Assembly: GCA_020430005.1 (NCBI GenBank)
Contig: JAGQKQ010000022.1
Location: 1-15,044 of the forward strand
Length of the DNA: 15,044 bases
Direction: 5' to 3'
Origin: Candidatus Omnitrophota bacterium
Lineage (GTDB): Bacteria > Omnitrophota > Gorgyraeia > Zapsychrales > Zapsychraceae
Below the pieces are notes generated by a model. The model saw only the letters and a program-made list of their open reading frames with translations. It was not told the DNA's origin and did no database searches. Position 1 is the first letter of the stretch. Every line of letters begins with the position of its first letter. Positions 14,721 to 15,044 of the stretch are shown one piece after another. The translations under genes were made by a program, and so were the position numbers.

Positions 14721-14781
14721 TTATTCTAGGACCCGCACCCTTTTCCACAAAAAAGGGGGAAAAGGTGTACGTCCCTAATTT
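14692..14781. repeat. 90-bp palindromic repeat with perfect 27-bp arms overlapping phrB and cfa
   Basis: Arms at 14692-14718 and 14755-14781 are exact reverse complements (starting AAATTAGGGACGTACACC on the left) around a 36-bp centre. The centre holds a third, degenerate copy of the left arm in the same orientation (TAGGACCCGCACCCTTTTCC, 14727-14746). This resembles REP/BIME-type elements mobilised in trans by RAYT (IS200-like) transposases, but no such gene is in the window. The right arm contains the cfa TAG stop; the left arm contains the G of the photolyase ATG and its first codons. Confidence 0.8.
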
Positions 14782-15044
14782 ATCAAAGTGTTGTTAGGCT
14801 TGGAGAATACGGCCTGCGCAACACTGATATTGTGCGTTTTAAAAGCACCTTCACAATAGGATTTATAATAATTCCACTTGCGAATAAAGCGCTCATCCAA
14901 ACCGAATTGCCTGACTTTTTCCAGGTTGTGATTAAAGCGCTCACGCCAGATAGCCAGTGTTTTAACATAACTGGGAGTTATGTCTTCCAAATGGTGCAGA
15001 CACAGTGTTCCTTCATTTTTGGCAATAGCCTGATGGGTTGTCCG
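14775..15044 (-). CDS. cfa: Cyclopropane-fatty-acyl-phospholipid synthase, C-terminal part
   Basis: The last 89 codons are present; the rest lies beyond the window edge with the frame open to base 15044. The visible part matches the C-terminus of SAM-dependent cyclopropane fatty acid synthases: HLEDITPSYVKTLAIWRERF, then FGLDERFIRKWNYYKSYCEGAF. This end segment helps bind membrane lipid; the methyltransferase core is not visible. The enzyme adds a methylene bridge to unsaturated phospholipid chains, usually under stress. The TAG stop is inside the palindromic repeat at 14692-14781. The leftmost in-frame TTG (14988-14990) is not a start; it is an internal Leu codon. It is closely followed by phrB, and the two may be co-transcribed through the repeat. 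Confidence 0.88.
   Translation of the reverse strand, partial: RTTHQAIAKNEGTLCLHHLEDITPSYVKTLAIWRERFNHNLEKVRQFGLDERFIRKWNYYKSYCEGAFKTHNISVAQAVFSKPNNTLIN

Noticed and set aside
14785..14990. TTG at 14988-14990 as the start of a 71-residue gene
   Set aside because: The frame stays open to the window edge and the upstream residues continue the cyclopropane synthase sequence, so the TTG is an internal Leu codon.

Overview
The window reads as chromosomal DNA of a diderm (Gram-negative-type) bacterium. It encodes a lipoprotein, several Sec signal peptides and an outer-membrane barrel ending in Phe, and it is moderately AT-rich. The mix of TPR proteins beside a YfhO-type membrane protein, a YbiT-like ABC-F, a DUF4124-glutaredoxin, and intergenic tracts of degenerate 7-bp repeats fits an uncultured lineage such as Omnitrophota or a deltaproteobacterium-like group. 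That assignment is a guess from style, not a marker-gene result. Almost every gene lies on the minus strand, so the map reads right to left; the exception is a 61-residue CPXCG protein. I see no tRNA, rRNA, CRISPR array, intact insertion sequence or prophage.

Right end (13.3-15.04 kb): the 3' end of a cyclopropane-fatty-acid synthase gene (cut by the window edge), then a class I DNA photolyase. A perfect 27-bp inverted repeat lies between and inside them. One arm supplies the cfa stop codon; the other supplies the photolyase start codon and its first ten or so codons. This pairing of photolyase and cfa recalls light/singlet-oxygen stress regulons of other bacteria.

Centre-right (6.26-13.2 kb): a run of co-directional genes starting at a good sigma70-like promoter buried in a nested dyad. 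They encode a secreted phospholipase D-family protein, GlpE-like rhodanese, DEDDh exonuclease, HIT protein, YfhO-family membrane protein, a membrane-anchored TPR protein (its ATG directly follows the yfhO stop) and a small Cys-rich exported protein.

Centre (3.0-6.2 kb): a Met/His-rich outer-membrane barrel protein, a 291-bp gap filled with dyad-rich DNA, a YbiT-like ABC-F ATPase bracketed by oppositely oriented heptamer tracts, and a divergent pair (CPXCG protein on plus, DUF4124-glutaredoxin on minus).

Left end (0.07-2.5 kb): the least explained block. A near-consensus promoter, with a perfect 6-bp-arm palindrome filling the -35/-10 spacer, precedes four tightly packed or overlapping genes. 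All four products are predicted to sit in the envelope: a membrane-anchored protein, a Gln-rich exported protein, a lipoprotein with a PepSY-like look and a periplasmic TPR protein. I recognise no known system here; it is the best candidate for an undescribed envelope module.
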